64,000 nt of DNA, taken from positions 22,468 through 86,467 of the forward strand of contig CACFXF010000006.1 in NCBI GenBank assembly GCA_902570265.1, read 5' to 3'. The notes below the pieces were generated by a model, which was not told the origin of the DNA, made no database searches, and worked only from the letters and a program-made list of their open reading frames with translations. The DNA is from an uncultured Alphaproteobacteria bacterium. GTDB lineage: Bacteria > Pseudomonadota > Alphaproteobacteria > Rhodobacterales > Rhodobacteraceae. Position 1 is the first letter of the stretch. Each line of letters begins with the position of its first letter. Made by a program: the position numbers and the translations under genes. This document shows positions 8,323 to 18,210 of the stretch, in pieces.

Positions 8323-9381
8323 TTAATTTAAAATTTCATTTTTCCAATATAATGGGTAACCAGGGTTGAAAACAGTTATTAATCCTTTCCCAACTTTTAT
8401 TTTGCTTGGATATTCTATAGCTTCTTTGAATTTTGTAAACTTAGAAAGAGTTGAATTTAAGGACAAATTATAAAATTTTGCTCCATTAATTGAAATAAAA
8501 TTTTCAAGATTATTTAATGCAGAATCCTCCTCAAAAATTTGTGCAATATAGCCTAAGGCATTAGGAGCAGAAAAAATTCCAGCACAACCACAAGAGCTTT
8601 CTTTATTGTGGTCGAAATGTGGTGCGGAATCAGTTCCTAAAAAGAATTTTGAATTTCCTGAAGTTGCAGCTTTCCTTACTGCTATTCTATGTTTCTCTCT
8701 CTTAACAATAGGACGACAAAAATAATGTGGTCTTAAACCTTCATCAAATAGGTTATTTCTATTTAGAATGAGGTGGTGTGCAGTAATAGTTGCAGCTGTA
8801 TTTATATTATTTTCTAAAATATAATCGACACTATCTTTGGTAGTAATATGCTCTAATACAATTTTTAATTCTGGAATTTTGTTTCTAAGTTTGTAAACTG
8901 TTTGTTCTAGGAAATACGCTTCCCTATCGTAAATATCAACTTTGGAGTTTGCAGTTTCTCCGTGAATTAATAATGGAATATTAAGATCTGGTAGTTTTTC
9001 TAATAAATTATACATCTTAGATATATCTTTTATTCCCCTGTAAGAATTAGTTGTAACTCCTTCGGGATAAAATTTTATAGCTTTTAAGATTCCACTTTTA
9101 GCACCTTCATATATATCTATTGCTCTAGTTTCTTCACTCAAAAAAAGTGTCATTAACGGTTCAAATTTATATCCCGATGTGATTAAAGATTTTATTTTTT
9201 TATAATATTCCATAGCTTGAGAAAATTTAATTATAGGATTTTCTAAATTGGGCATAATTATGGCTTTTCCATAGTTACTAAATGAATATGGAAAAATGCT
9301 TTCAATTATAGGACTCTCTCTTAAATGTAGATGCCAATCGTCGGGTGTTATAATTTCAATTGATTTAATTTCTTCTTGCAT
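8323..9381 (-). CDS. pyrC: Dihydroorotase
   Basis: Zinc metalloenzyme that cyclises carbamoyl-aspartate to dihydroorotate. The metal-binding DDWHLHLRE motif is near residue 15, the lysine segment IKFYPEGVTTNS near residue 101, the HGE motif follows, and FLGTDSAPH lies near residue 250. The 352 residues match the short E. coli-type (class II) PyrC. It is first in a pyrC-pyrE-msrB run and divergent from folE across 240 bp. Confidence 0.95.
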   Translation of the reverse strand: MQEEIKSIEIITPDDWHLHLRESPIIESIFPYSFSNYGKAIIMPNLENPIIKFSQAMEYYKKIKSLITSGYKFEPLMTLFLSEETRAIDIYEGAKSGILKAIKFYPEGVTTNSYRGIKDISKMYNLLEKLPDLNIPLLIHGETANSKVDIYDREAYFLEQTVYKLRNKIPELKIVLEHITTKDSVDYILENNINTAATITAHHLILNRNNLFDEGLRPHYFCRPIVKREKHRIAVRKAATSGNSKFFLGTDSAPHFDHNKESSCGCAGIFSAPNALGYIAQIFEEDSALNNLENFISINGAKFYNLSLNSTLSKFTKFKEAIEYPSKIKVGKGLITVFNPGYPLYWKNEILN

Positions 9382-9470
9382 TTTTATGATAAATTATTAT
9401 TTAAAAGTTTCTCTATTATATAACTCACATTTTCTGAAATAATTATAATTAATTTGTATCACTATATATG

Positions 9471-9499
9471 TTGCACCTTTAGTTTATGTGATCTATAGT
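9471..9499 (+). promoter_or_regulatory. Candidate sigma70 promoter for folE
   Basis: TTGCAC (9471-9476) and TATAGT (9494-9499) are separated by 17 bp in the pyrC-folE divergent gap. They would give a leader of about 115 nt before the folE ATG. No riboswitch-like structure was recognised in that leader. Confidence 0.45.
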
Positions 9500-9622
9500 T
9501 AAATTTAAATTTTATAGGATAATAAATATTTAGGTTATTTTTATCATACTTTATCAATAAATCTAGGTTAAATTCATTGGCGAATTTACATTTAAAAGGT
9601 GTTATTGCTTAGGAGAATAATA

Positions 9623-10237
9623 ATGGGTGTTCACGACTTTTCTATTAACCCAAAAATAGAAGATTTAAAAAATTTAGAAAAACCGTCAGAAAGTGAAGTG
9701 CTTGATGCAGTAAAAACACTTTTGAGATGGACAGGAGATAATCCTGATAGGGATGGTTTAAAAGATACTCCACAAAGAGTTTTACGAGCTTATGGTGAAT
9801 GGTTTAAAGGTTATGACGAAAACCCAAAAGCACTTTTGAGTAAAACTTTTGAAGAAGTTCAAGGATATAATGATTGGGTTGTTCTAGATTCTATAAGGGT
9901 TGAGAGTTACTGTGAGCATCATCTTGCTCCAATAATAGGAGTTGCCAAGGTAGGTTATCTGCCCGATGGATTAGTAGTAGGAATTTCAAAATTAGTTAGA
10001 GTAGTTAATGCATACTCTAAAAGACTTCAAATTCAAGAGAGGCTAACAAGAGAGATAGGTTTAGCAATCCATGAGACTTTAAATCCAAAAGGCGTGGCAG
10101 TTGCTATAAAAGCTGAACATCATTGCATGTGTACTAGAGGTGTGAATAAACCTGGTACCAAAATGCTTACTAGTTCATTTATAGGTGAAGCGGGAAAAAA
10201 TCTTGAATTTAGAAGATCATTCTTAGAATTCGATTAG
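9623..10237 (+). CDS. folE: GTP cyclohydrolase I
   Basis: Converts GTP to dihydroneopterin triphosphate, the first step of folate synthesis. Zinc-ligand motifs YCEHHLAP and HHCMCTRGV are intact, as is KVGYLPDGLVVGISKL. The start is ATG 9623, 204 residues, because AGGAG lies directly upstream; a TTG at 9599 would put the ribosome site inside the gene. folB and folP lie 7-8 kb downstream, while folK is not in the window. Confidence 0.96.
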   Translation: MGVHDFSINPKIEDLKNLEKPSESEVLDAVKTLLRWTGDNPDRDGLKDTPQRVLRAYGEWFKGYDENPKALLSKTFEEVQGYNDWVVLDSIRVESYCEHHLAPIIGVAKVGYLPDGLVVGISKLVRVVNAYSKRLQIQERLTREIGLAIHETLNPKGVAVAIKAEHHCMCTRGVNKPGTKMLTSSFIGEAGKNLEFRRSFLEFD

Positions 10238-10345
10238 TTTTTAGATAAAAATTTTAGAGAAAGATAAAAATTACATTTATAGTTATATGAAACTGATGTA
10301 TTCATTAGTTTAGTAAATGTTAATTTAATTAGAAAGCATCTTTTT

Positions 10346-11245
10346 GTGCCTGATTCATTTCAAGACATTATTCATAAATTAAATGATTACTGGTCTTCAA
10401 TAGGGTGTGTAATTTTACAACCTTATGACTTAGAAGTTGGTGCTGGTACTTTTCATCCTGCAACTACTTTAAGAGCTTTAGGCAAAAAACATTGGCAAGC
10501 AGCTTATGTTCAACCTTCAAGAAGACCTACTGATGGTAGATATGGTGAAAATCCAAATCGTTTGCAGCATTTTTATCAATTTCAAGTAATTCTAAAACCT
10601 TCGCCTTATGAGATTCAAGAACTATATCTGGATAGCTTAAGAACTATTGGAATTAATTTTAAAAATCATGATATTAGATTTGTTGAAGATGATTGGGAAA
10701 GTCCAACATTAGGTGCCTGGGGGTTGGGATGGGAGGTTTGGTGTGATGGTATGGAAGTAAGCCAATTTACATATTTTCAACAAGTAGGCGGAATTGATTG
10801 TAACCCTGTTGCAGGAGAGCTTACTTATGGATTAGAGAGAATAGCAATGTTTGTTTTGGGGATTGATAATGTGATGGACTTACCATTTAATAATCCTAAA
10901 TCTTTGTATCCTAAAAAGTATGGAGATGTCTTCCAAAAAGCAGAAAGAGAATATAGTCGTTGGAATTTTGATGTAGCAAACGAAGAATTATTATTACAGC
11001 ATTTTAATGACTATGAAGAAGAATGTAATAGAATTTTATCACAACCAGAAATTGATCCACAAAATGGTAACATTATAATAATGGTTCAGCCAGCATATGA
11101 TTATTGTATAAAAGCAAGTCATGTATTTAATTTGCTAGATTCTAGGGGAGTAATTTCACCTACTGAAAGACAAAATTTTATTTCTAGAGTGAGAAATTTA
11201 GCCAAAAGTTGTGCTAAAGCTTACATTAAGTCTGAAGAGGGTTAG
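10346..11245 (+). CDS. glyQ: Glycine-tRNA ligase alpha subunit
   Basis: Catalytic subunit of the bacterial heterotetrameric glycyl-tRNA synthetase. Typical segments are [34 protein letters not shown] and [15 protein letters not shown]. At 299 residues it is normal. The start is GTG. glyS follows after a small membrane-protein gene, as in other alphaproteobacteria. Confidence 0.97.
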   Translation: MPDSFQDIIHKLNDYWSSIGCVILQPYDLEVGAGTFHPATTLRALGKKHWQAAYVQPSRRPTDGRYGENPNRLQHFYQFQVILKPSPYEIQELYLDSLRTIGINFKNHDIRFVEDDWESPTLGAWGLGWEVWCDGMEVSQFTYFQQVGGIDCNPVAGELTYGLERIAMFVLGIDNVMDLPFNNPKSLYPKKYGDVFQKAEREYSRWNFDVANEELLLQHFNDYEEECNRILSQPEIDPQNGNIIIMVQPAYDYCIKASHVFNLLDSRGVISPTERQNFISRVRNLAKSCAKAYIKSEEG

Positions 11246-11257
11246 CGTTAAATAGAG

Positions 11258-11698
11258 ATGACAGGTAAAATTACAGTAATTTTATTAATTGTGATAACTC
11301 TAATATTTGGAATAGTATTTTTCTATTTTCAAACTTACGCATACTATTCAAAAGTTGATGCTAAAGAGCAAATAATAGTAAATAAAATACAAATCAAAGT
11401 TGAAGATTACATAGGAATAAGATCAGACGTATCTAAATTAAAATTAAGAGGATGCTTTAATATAGACCCTTCTGCTTTTAAATTTTTCTTAACAAGTATT
11501 AAAGCTTCACCTTTGTCAGCACCATTTTGGTTTGAGTGTTTTGATTATAAAGAAATTCAGTCTGATATTGATAACGGTATACTAAAAGCCTATCTCGCAG
11601 AAGAAAATGAGTATCCTGGAATTGATAGATATGTGGCTATTTCTATAAATGGTATTGGCTATGAATGGCGTCAACTAAATGAAAAATATGAGAAATAA
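11258..11698 (+). CDS. DUF6446-like small membrane protein between glyQ and glyS
   Basis: Protein of 146 residues with one N-terminal membrane helix (residues ~5-26, ITVILLIVITLIFGIVFFYF) and a soluble domain of unknown role. Two Cys residues (GCFNID and FECFDY) flank a hydrophobic core. Genes at exactly this glyQ-glyS position in alphaproteobacteria are annotated DUF6446; the assignment here is by position and by overall layout, not by a search. The ATG start is 12 bp after glyQ and the stop 3 bp before glyS, so it is surely cotranscribed. Confidence 0.7.
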   Translation: MTGKITVILLIVITLIFGIVFFYFQTYAYYSKVDAKEQIIVNKIQIKVEDYIGIRSDVSKLKLRGCFNIDPSAFKFFLTSIKASPLSAPFWFECFDYKEIQSDIDNGILKAYLAEENEYPGIDRYVAISINGIGYEWRQLNEKYEK

Positions 11699-11701
11699 AA
11701 A

Positions 11702-13765
11702 ATGTCTGATTTAATTTTAGAATTTTATTCAGAAGAAATTCCTTCAAGAATGCAAAAAAAGGCCTCTATTGATTTAAAAGATATTTTTAAAAATGGTTTG
11801 GATTTAGCGGGTTTAGATTACTCTAAAATCTGTACTTTTGTTACACCTAGAAGATTAACATTAATAGTAAAGGGTCTTTCAAATAGCTCTAATTCATATT
11901 ACGAAGAAAAAAGGGGCCCTAGAGTCGGATCTCCAGAAAAAGCTATAGAAGGTTTTACTCGTTCATTAAATATCGATAAATCCTCTTTATTCATTAAAAA
12001 GGAAAAAAAGGGGGAATTCTATTTCTATAAATTCCATCAAAAAGGAAATTCTGCAAAAGAAATTATAGCTAAGATTTCTTTAGACGTTATTACAAATTTT
12101 CCCTGGAAAAAATCAATGAGATGGGGAGAAGGAAATTTAAGGTGGGTAAGGCCACTAAAATTTATTTACTGTGCATTGTTTGAAAATAATACAAGTCGTG
12201 AAATTATTGATTTGAAATTAAAAGAAATTTCTTCAGTAAATTTTACTTTAGGTCATTATATGATTTGTTCTAAAAAAATCTTTCCAAAAAATGTAAGTGA
12301 TTATTTAAAAAAACTAAACGAAAATAAAGTTATTTTAGATAGAGATGAGAGGAAGAAAATTATAGTTAATTCATATACTGCATTGTTAAAAGATGGAAAC
12401 TCTTGTGTGATTGATGATGAAGATCTTGTTGAAGAAATAATAGGTTTGGTAGAATGGCCTGTAGTTTTTTTAGGATATATTGATGAAGAGTTTTTATCTC
12501 TACCAAAAGAGATTTTGCAAGTTACCATGAAAGAACATCAAAAGTTTTTATCAGTAATTAACAAAGAAACTGAAATAATTGATAAATTTATAGTAGTTGC
12601 AAATATGCTTGCAGAGGATGGAGGAGAATCCATTATGAATGGAAATTCTAGAGTTTTGCGATCTAGATTAAAAGATGCAAAATTCTTTTTTGAAAATGAT
12701 ATCAAGGTTATTGAAAAGAAAGGTTTATCTAGTCTTACAAAGAATTTAAATAAAGTAACTTTTCATAATAGGATTGGAAGTCAATTAGATAGAGTGAATA
12801 ATATTGAAAAACTTTCCCAAAACATCTCAAAATTAATGGGTGTAGACAATTCAAAATGTAAGATTGCTGCCAGATTATGCAAAACTGATTTGGTTACACA
12901 TGTTGTATCAGAATTCCCAGAACTACAGGGAGTAGTTGGTAAGATTTATGCAGATTACGAAGGTATTGATCAAAAGATTTCTAATTCAATTGCTGAACAT
13001 TACTTACCTATAAAGCTTAATGATAAAGTACCTACTCAAGAAATTTCGATCGTTATTGCATTGTCAGATAAAATTAATTCTCTGATTAGCTTTTGGAAAA
13101 TTAAAGAAAAACCTACTGGATCAAAAGATCCATTCGCATTGAGAAGGTCTGCAATAGGCTTAATTCGGGTACTTTTAGAAAATAAATTAGACATAAATAT
13201 TGGGGAATTAATCTTTAAAGCTTTGGAAATAAGTGATGCTAATGATTTGATTAAATTCTTGGAAGAAAGATTTAGAATTTATTTATTAGAAAAAGATTTT
13301 GATCATGATTTGTTAGAATCTTGTTTGAAATTCGGCAATTTTAATAATCCTTATTTGGTTTATTTAAAAATAGAAAGCATAAAAGAATTTAAAAAATCCA
13401 ATGATTTTAAAAAGTTAATGAATTCTTACAAAAGGCCTATAAATATCTTAAATTCAGAGGAAAAGAAAAATGATTTTGTTCTTTCTGACGAGCCATCAAA
13501 AGAACTTTTTGATAACAAATACGAAAAAGTACTTTTTGAGAAGTTAATTGAAGTCGAAAATGAGGTTAGTGAGTTAATTAAAAAAAAGAATTTCACATTA
13601 GCATTAACATATTTATCAACTTTTGATGATGAAATTGAAAATTTTTTTGAAAATGTTGTTATTAATGTAGATAAAGCTAATATGAAAATTAATAGGTTAA
13701 AATTGTGTAATAAAATAAGAAAACTTATGCATTCAGTAGCATATTTTGGTCAACTAAATTTCTGA
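11702..13765 (+). CDS. glyS: Glycine-tRNA ligase beta subunit
   Basis: tRNA-binding subunit of glycyl-tRNA synthetase, which with GlyQ charges tRNA-Gly. It starts with SDLILEFYSEEIPSRMQ, contains TPRRLTLIVKGL and the HD-like region CKTDLVTHVVSEFPELQG, and keeps KPTGSKDPFALRRSA. It has a DALR-type C-terminus. At 687 residues it is normal. ATG start. Confidence 0.97.
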   Translation: MSDLILEFYSEEIPSRMQKKASIDLKDIFKNGLDLAGLDYSKICTFVTPRRLTLIVKGLSNSSNSYYEEKRGPRVGSPEKAIEGFTRSLNIDKSSLFIKKEKKGEFYFYKFHQKGNSAKEIIAKISLDVITNFPWKKSMRWGEGNLRWVRPLKFIYCALFENNTSREIIDLKLKEISSVNFTLGHYMICSKKIFPKNVSDYLKKLNENKVILDRDERKKIIVNSYTALLKDGNSCVIDDEDLVEEIIGLVEWPVVFLGYIDEEFLSLPKEILQVTMKEHQKFLSVINKETEIIDKFIVVANMLAEDGGESIMNGNSRVLRSRLKDAKFFFENDIKVIEKKGLSSLTKNLNKVTFHNRIGSQLDRVNNIEKLSQNISKLMGVDNSKCKIAARLCKTDLVTHVVSEFPELQGVVGKIYADYEGIDQKISNSIAEHYLPIKLNDKVPTQEISIVIALSDKINSLISFWKIKEKPTGSKDPFALRRSAIGLIRVLLENKLDINIGELIFKALEISDANDLIKFLEERFRIYLLEKDFDHDLLESCLKFGNFNNPYLVYLKIESIKEFKKSNDFKKLMNSYKRPINILNSEEKKNDFVLSDEPSKELFDNKYEKVLFEKLIEVENEVSELIKKKNFTLALTYLSTFDDEIENFFENVVINVDKANMKINRLKLCNKIRKLMHSVAYFGQLNF

Positions 13766-13784
13766 TGTTATTTAGAGTATGTAA

Positions 13785-16364
13785 ATGAAAGAAAGCTACA
13801 AATCATTAATATCTACTTTTTCAAAACTTGATATATCGCAAAAAAAATTTGGTGATAGATCTTCAATTTTGTCCAATTTGAGCAAGATTGGTTATCCTAT
13901 TGTAGAAGGTTTTTTTATTTCTTATGATATAATGAAACAAATAGAAATTGGACAACAAACTCCACAAATTCCTTATAAATTTTTAGAATGTGGCCCCTTT
14001 TGTTTAAGATCTAGCACAAACAAGACTGAAATAGCAGGACTTGAACCTTTTCTCTACTTAGGACTAAACAAAGAAAAAATTGACGAGTTGTCTTGTATAT
14101 TTGGGGAAAAAAAATTAAGTCAAATCTATTTAAATCATATAAAAAATTTTGGAATTAGGGTTTTTGACCTTGAGTCAGATTTTTTTGAACACACTATCCT
14201 AAAAATTTTAAAGCAAAAAAAAACAAATTCAGTAAATAATCTAGATATAAAAACTTTAAATTATTTAATAAGTGAATTTGAGGAATACTATAGGAGTAGT
14301 TTGGGTTTTGATTTTCCAGAAGACCCGTCTGAGCAAATACATTATGCTTTAAAAGCTATTATGAATGAATGGCAAAGTCCTACATCTAAAATATTACGAA
14401 ATTCTCTTGGTATTCTTAACGAAGATCATATAGGTGTTATAATACAAAAAATGATTTTTAAGAATTTGAATTCTCATATAGTAGATTTAGAAATTCAATT
14501 TATTGATAGTAATACTGGTGAGGAAAAAATTAATGGTCAATACAAAAAAGTTGGACAAAATCATACTACTGCAAAATCTTTTGAAGGTACTAATTATAAA
14601 CAATTGTTATCGAAAAATATTGAGATTGGTCGACCTAAATTCAATTTATTTTCAAATCCATTTTTTAAAAAAATTAAAGAGTTAGATAAGAAAACTTCAA
14701 CGATTTACGAAAAAAAATTTAGTTACAGGTTCATAGTAGGTGCTGAAGACCTTTTTTTAGTTGATGCTAAGAAAGTTAATTTACAAACGTCTGCAATTTT
14801 AAAAATGCACATGAATTGTGTTAAAAAGGGCATATTAAGTAAAGATCAGATTATTTCAAAAGTAGATCCTGATATGTTTGTTCAATCATTACATCCCCAA
14901 ATAAGTCAAAATTCAGGACTTAATATTATTGGTGTAGGATTACCCGCCAGTCCAGGAGGAGTTTCAGGAAAAGTAGCATTTAGAGCTGAAGAAGCAATTA
15001 GAATGAGTTCAAAGGGAATGACTGTAATTTTGGTAAGAAGTGAAACAAGTTCAGAAGATATACGTGGAATGCATGCATCTGCCGGAGTTCTTACATTAAG
15101 AGGAGGAATGAGCAGTCATGCTGCTGTGGTAGCGCGTGGTCTTGGTAAACCCTGTGTTGTAGGAGTAACAAATCTTAGTATTAATAGTAGTTTGAATTCA
15201 ATAATTACTTCAGAGGGAGAAGTCCTTAAATCTGGTGATGTTGTTACTATAGATGGATCAAATGGCCATGTTTTAAAAGGTAACGCTCATATGGTTAAAC
15301 CAAAACTACCAAAATATTTTTTCGAAATTTTAGACTGGGCCAGTGATCGTGGAAAAATATGTATAAAAGCTAATGCAGATACCACTAAGGAAGCTCAGCA
15401 AGCTAAAGGATTTAAAGTTGATGGTATTGGATTATGTAGAACGGAGCATATGTTTTTTGAAAAAAAATCTCTGCAAATAATGCAAAAAATTCTTCTTTCT
15501 CCTAGTGACAATGATAAAATGAATGCTATTACAATCCTTTCCAAAATACAGGAATTAGAGTTTAAAAAAATATTTAAAATTATGCGTGGTAAAACAGTAA
15601 CCACTAGGTTACTTGATTTGCCAGTTCATGAATTTTTACCAAACAGTATAAATGAATTAGAAATTTTAGCTGATGAACTTAAAATGACATTCTTACAAGT
15701 TTCGGAAAGATGCAAACAAATGGCAGAGATAAACCCCATGTTGGGGAAAAGAGGGGTCAGATTAGGTATTTTATTACCTGAACTATATAAAATGCAAGTA
15801 AAAGCAATAATTAAAGCAAGCATAAGTGTCTATGGAAAAAATCAAAAAGAATTTCCTCCAGAGATTATGCTACCTATGGTTTCCTCTTTCAAAGAAGTTA
15901 ATTTCCTTAAAAAACTAATTGATGCCGTAGTTGCTGAAATAAATAAAGAAATTAATTTTCCTATAAATTACAAGTTAGGAGTAATGGTTGAAACACCTAG
16001 AGCTGCATTAAAAGCAGGTGAGCTGGCAATTATAAGTTCTTTTTTAAGTTTTGGAACGAACGATTTAACTCAAATGACCTATGGGTTAAGTCGGGATGAT
16101 TCTGGTACATTTATGAGGGATTACTTAGAAAAAGGTATATTCCCAGTTGATCCATTTCGTTCGTTAGATTTAGATGGTGTTGGAGAATTATTAAAGATAG
16201 CGTCTAAAAAAAGTAGAGCTGCTAATCCGTCTATTAAAATTGGTATTTGTGGTGAACATGGTGGAGATCCAAAGTCCATAGATTTTTGTAAAAAAATTGG
16301 TTTAGATTTTGTTTCATGTTCCCCTTTTCGTGTTCCAATCGCAAGGATAGCAGCCGCTCAATAA
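13785..16364 (+). CDS. PPDK-like PEP-utilising protein with a diverged ATP-grasp half
   Basis: Related to pyruvate phosphate dikinase, which interconverts pyruvate + ATP + Pi and PEP + AMP + PPi. The swivelling phosphohistidine domain is intact (GGMSSHAAVVARGLGKPCVVG, about residues 440-460). So is the C-terminal PEP/pyruvate domain (GTNDLTQMTYGLSRDD and GICGEHGGDP). The N-terminal nucleotide half is unusual: the VRSG...MPGMMDT region reads LRSSTNKTEIAGLEPF and the usual TRNP...GEDVVAG segment reads IDSNTGEEKINGQYKK. Length is 859 residues against about 880-900. Similar divergent PPDK-like genes sit next to glyS in other alphaproteobacteria as I recall them. Dikinase activity is therefore unproven. 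Confidence 0.8.
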   Translation: MKESYKSLISTFSKLDISQKKFGDRSSILSNLSKIGYPIVEGFFISYDIMKQIEIGQQTPQIPYKFLECGPFCLRSSTNKTEIAGLEPFLYLGLNKEKIDELSCIFGEKKLSQIYLNHIKNFGIRVFDLESDFFEHTILKILKQKKTNSVNNLDIKTLNYLISEFEEYYRSSLGFDFPEDPSEQIHYALKAIMNEWQSPTSKILRNSLGILNEDHIGVIIQKMIFKNLNSHIVDLEIQFIDSNTGEEKINGQYKKVGQNHTTAKSFEGTNYKQLLSKNIEIGRPKFNLFSNPFFKKIKELDKKTSTIYEKKFSYRFIVGAEDLFLVDAKKVNLQTSAILKMHMNCVKKGILSKDQIISKVDPDMFVQSLHPQISQNSGLNIIGVGLPASPGGVSGKVAFRAEEAIRMSSKGMTVILVRSETSSEDIRGMHASAGVLTLRGGMSSHAAVVARGLGKPCVVGVTNLSINSSLNSIITSEGEVLKSGDVVTIDGSNGHVLKGNAHMVKPKLPKYFFEILDWASDRGKICIKANADTTKEAQQAKGFKVDGIGLCRTEHMFFEKKSLQIMQKILLSPSDNDKMNAITILSKIQELEFKKIFKIMRGKTVTTRLLDLPVHEFLPNSINELEILADELKMTFLQVSERCKQMAEINPMLGKRGVRLGILLPELYKMQVKAIIKASISVYGKNQKEFPPEIMLPMVSSFKEVNFLKKLIDAVVAEINKEINFPINYKLGVMVETPRAALKAGELAIISSFLSFGTNDLTQMTYGLSRDDSGTFMRDYLEKGIFPVDPFRSLDLDGVGELLKIASKKSRAANPSIKIGICGEHGGDPKSIDFCKKIGLDFVSCSPFRVPIARIAAAQ

Positions 16365-16481
16365 ATTTTATTATTTTGATTTTCTTATACTAAATTTTTT
16401 AGATATTTTACTTGCATGATTGCAATAGTAGCATTATGAGCTATTCATTGTGTGGTTATTGAGATAAGAGATAGATTTTAC

Positions 16482-17129
16482 ATGAAAATATATTTTTTAA
16501 TTTTTTTTAAAATCTTTTTCATATTATTTTTTAATACTTTATATTCAGAAGAATTAAAAAATAGTATTGAAGAAAGAAAAACTGATACTTATGCATTTTT
16601 ACAAGATTTTATTAACTCTGATCTGATTTTTATATCTTCCTTAGGCCAAAATTCTTTAAAAAATTTTTCAGGTTTTTCTGATTTGGATGAAGGAAAGTTT
16701 TCTTTTGAGACAATCGATAATTTTCCCAAACCCAGACAAACTTCTGAGATGAAATGTTTAGCAGAAGCTATTTATTTTGAAGCCAGAGGTGAAGCTCTTG
16801 AAGGACAATATGCTGTTGGAGAAGTAATTATCAATAGAGTATTATCAAAAGATTTTCCAAATAGTGTATGTGGAGTAATTTCAGAAGGAGCTAATAGACT
16901 AAATGCTTGTCAATTTTCTTATAATTGTGATGGTAAGTTAGAAACCATAACAGAGAAAAAAATTTATGAAAGGATTTTGAAGTTATCCCAAATGTTATTA
17001 GAGCCTTCTGCTAGGTTTCTTACTAGTGGAGCAACCTTTTATCATTCTAAGTTAGTAAGCCCTAGTTGGTCAAAGAAATTTATAAAAACTAATGAAATTG
17101 GAAATCATGTTTTTTATAAATTGCCATAG
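16482..17129 (+). CDS. SleB-type cell wall hydrolase, secreted
   Basis: Predicted periplasmic peptidoglycan hydrolase (hydrolase_2 family, related to spore cortex enzyme SleB). The domain runs from about residue 85: CLAEAIYFEARGE with the catalytic-type Glu, then VIINRV, NACQFSYNCDG and ATFYHSKLVSPSW. A hydrophobic signal sequence opens the protein when started at ATG 16482 (215 residues); a GTG 30 bp upstream would bury the signal. A PPDK-SleB order is common in alphaproteobacteria. Confidence 0.85.
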   Translation: MKIYFLIFFKIFFILFFNTLYSEELKNSIEERKTDTYAFLQDFINSDLIFISSLGQNSLKNFSGFSDLDEGKFSFETIDNFPKPRQTSEMKCLAEAIYFEARGEALEGQYAVGEVIINRVLSKDFPNSVCGVISEGANRLNACQFSYNCDGKLETITEKKIYERILKLSQMLLEPSARFLTSGATFYHSKLVSPSWSKKFIKTNEIGNHVFYKLP

Positions 17130-17189
17130 ATTCAGTTTAATTACTACGTTCTTTAAAATTTAATTAATATTTCATATTGGAGGTGCTGA

Positions 17190-17537
17190 TTGGATCAGAT
17201 TTTTGTTAAGGATTTTGTTCATGAAACTGAAATAGGGGTATATCAATCTGAATTTGGAAAAAAACAAAGATTAAGGTTTAATGTATTTTTGACAATCGAC
17301 TATGATCAAAAAAATAAAAATGATAATATAGAAAATGTTATTACTTATGAGATCATTTTACGTGCTATTGAAAAGCATACTTCTGAAGGAAGATTATATC
17401 TTTTGGAAACACTAGCTAATAAGATTTCAGACACTTGTTTTAGTGATTCTAGAATTAAGACAATCGATATTCAAATTGAAAAATTAGATAGAATAAAGGG
17501 TTCTTTAGGAATTAGAATGATTAATGAGAATGGTTAA
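17190..17537 (+). CDS. folB: Dihydroneopterin aldolase
   Basis: Cleaves dihydroneopterin to hydroxymethyl-dihydropterin in folate synthesis. The family opening is DQIFVKDFVHETEIGVYQSE, and the C-terminal IEKLDRIKGSLGI carries the pterin-interacting Lys region. The 115 residues are normal. The start is TTG, fixed by a perfect GGAGG at 17179-17183. The end overlaps the HAD gene by 14 bp. Confidence 0.88.
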   Translation: MDQIFVKDFVHETEIGVYQSEFGKKQRLRFNVFLTIDYDQKNKNDNIENVITYEIILRAIEKHTSEGRLYLLETLANKISDTCFSDSRIKTIDIQIEKLDRIKGSLGIRMINENG

Positions 17538-18192
17538 AGTGAGACATGAATATAATATTATTTTTGATCTTGATGGGACATTGGTGCATACAGCGCCTGC
17601 TTTAGCCAAAGCAGCTAATGATCTACTTAGAGAATTAAATTTACCTGAGATAAGTACAGATGTTTATTCGTCCTTTATTGGTGGTGGTATTAAAAAACAA
17701 GTTCAAAGGTTGCTAAACCATTTTGGATATAGTTATAGCTCTTTAGAGAAGTATGAGAAGAGATTTAAAGACTTTTATTATATTGATCCATATTTTCAAA
17801 CTTATCTTTTTCCAAATGTAAAAAATAGTTTAACTGAGTTAAAATCTTTAAATTTTAATATTGCTATATGTACTCAAAAAAATAGAGAGCCTGCCTTAAA
17901 AATTTTAGACCATTTTGAAATTAAACAATTTTTCACAGGATTTGCTTTTGGAGATTCATTAGAAGTACTTAAGCCAGATCCATTGATGGTAAAATTAGCA
18001 ACAAAAAATTTTAGTCCCAAAAAAAATATATATATAGGTGATAGTAATACTGATTTAAAAACTGCAAGAAATTCAGATTCGATATTTATTTTATTTACTG
18101 AAGGTTACAGAAAAGAAAATATCTCAGAATTAAAGCCAGATTATTTCTTTTCGAATTATAGGAATTTACTTGAACTGATAAAAAAAATTTAA
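17524..18192 (+). CDS. gph: HAD-family phosphatase, phosphoglycolate phosphatase-like
   Basis: Haloacid dehalogenase fold with the nucleophile motif FDLDGTLVHTAP (about residues 14-25), the motif II-like ICTQKN segment, motif III Lys and the motif IV segment YIGDSNTDLKTA. At 222 residues it matches Gph, which removes 2-phosphoglycolate from DNA repair or photorespiration. HAD substrates cannot be assigned with certainty. The start may be ATG 17524 or ATG 17530, overlapping folB. It sits inside a folB-folP run, so a role in dephosphorylating a pterin intermediate is also conceivable. Confidence 0.75.
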   Translation: MRMVKVRHEYNIIFDLDGTLVHTAPALAKAANDLLRELNLPEISTDVYSSFIGGGIKKQVQRLLNHFGYSYSSLEKYEKRFKDFYYIDPYFQTYLFPNVKNSLTELKSLNFNIAICTQKNREPALKILDHFEIKQFFTGFAFGDSLEVLKPDPLMVKLATKNFSPKKNIYIGDSNTDLKTARNSDSIFILFTEGYRKENISELKPDYFFSNYRNLLELIKKI

Positions 18193-18210
18193 CATTGAGA
18201 GTTTAATTAT

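Noticed and set aside
9382..9622. Riboswitch or RNA gene in the pyrC-folE gap
   Set aside because: Only a sigma70-like promoter was recognised; no conserved riboswitch core or strong structure seen by eye.
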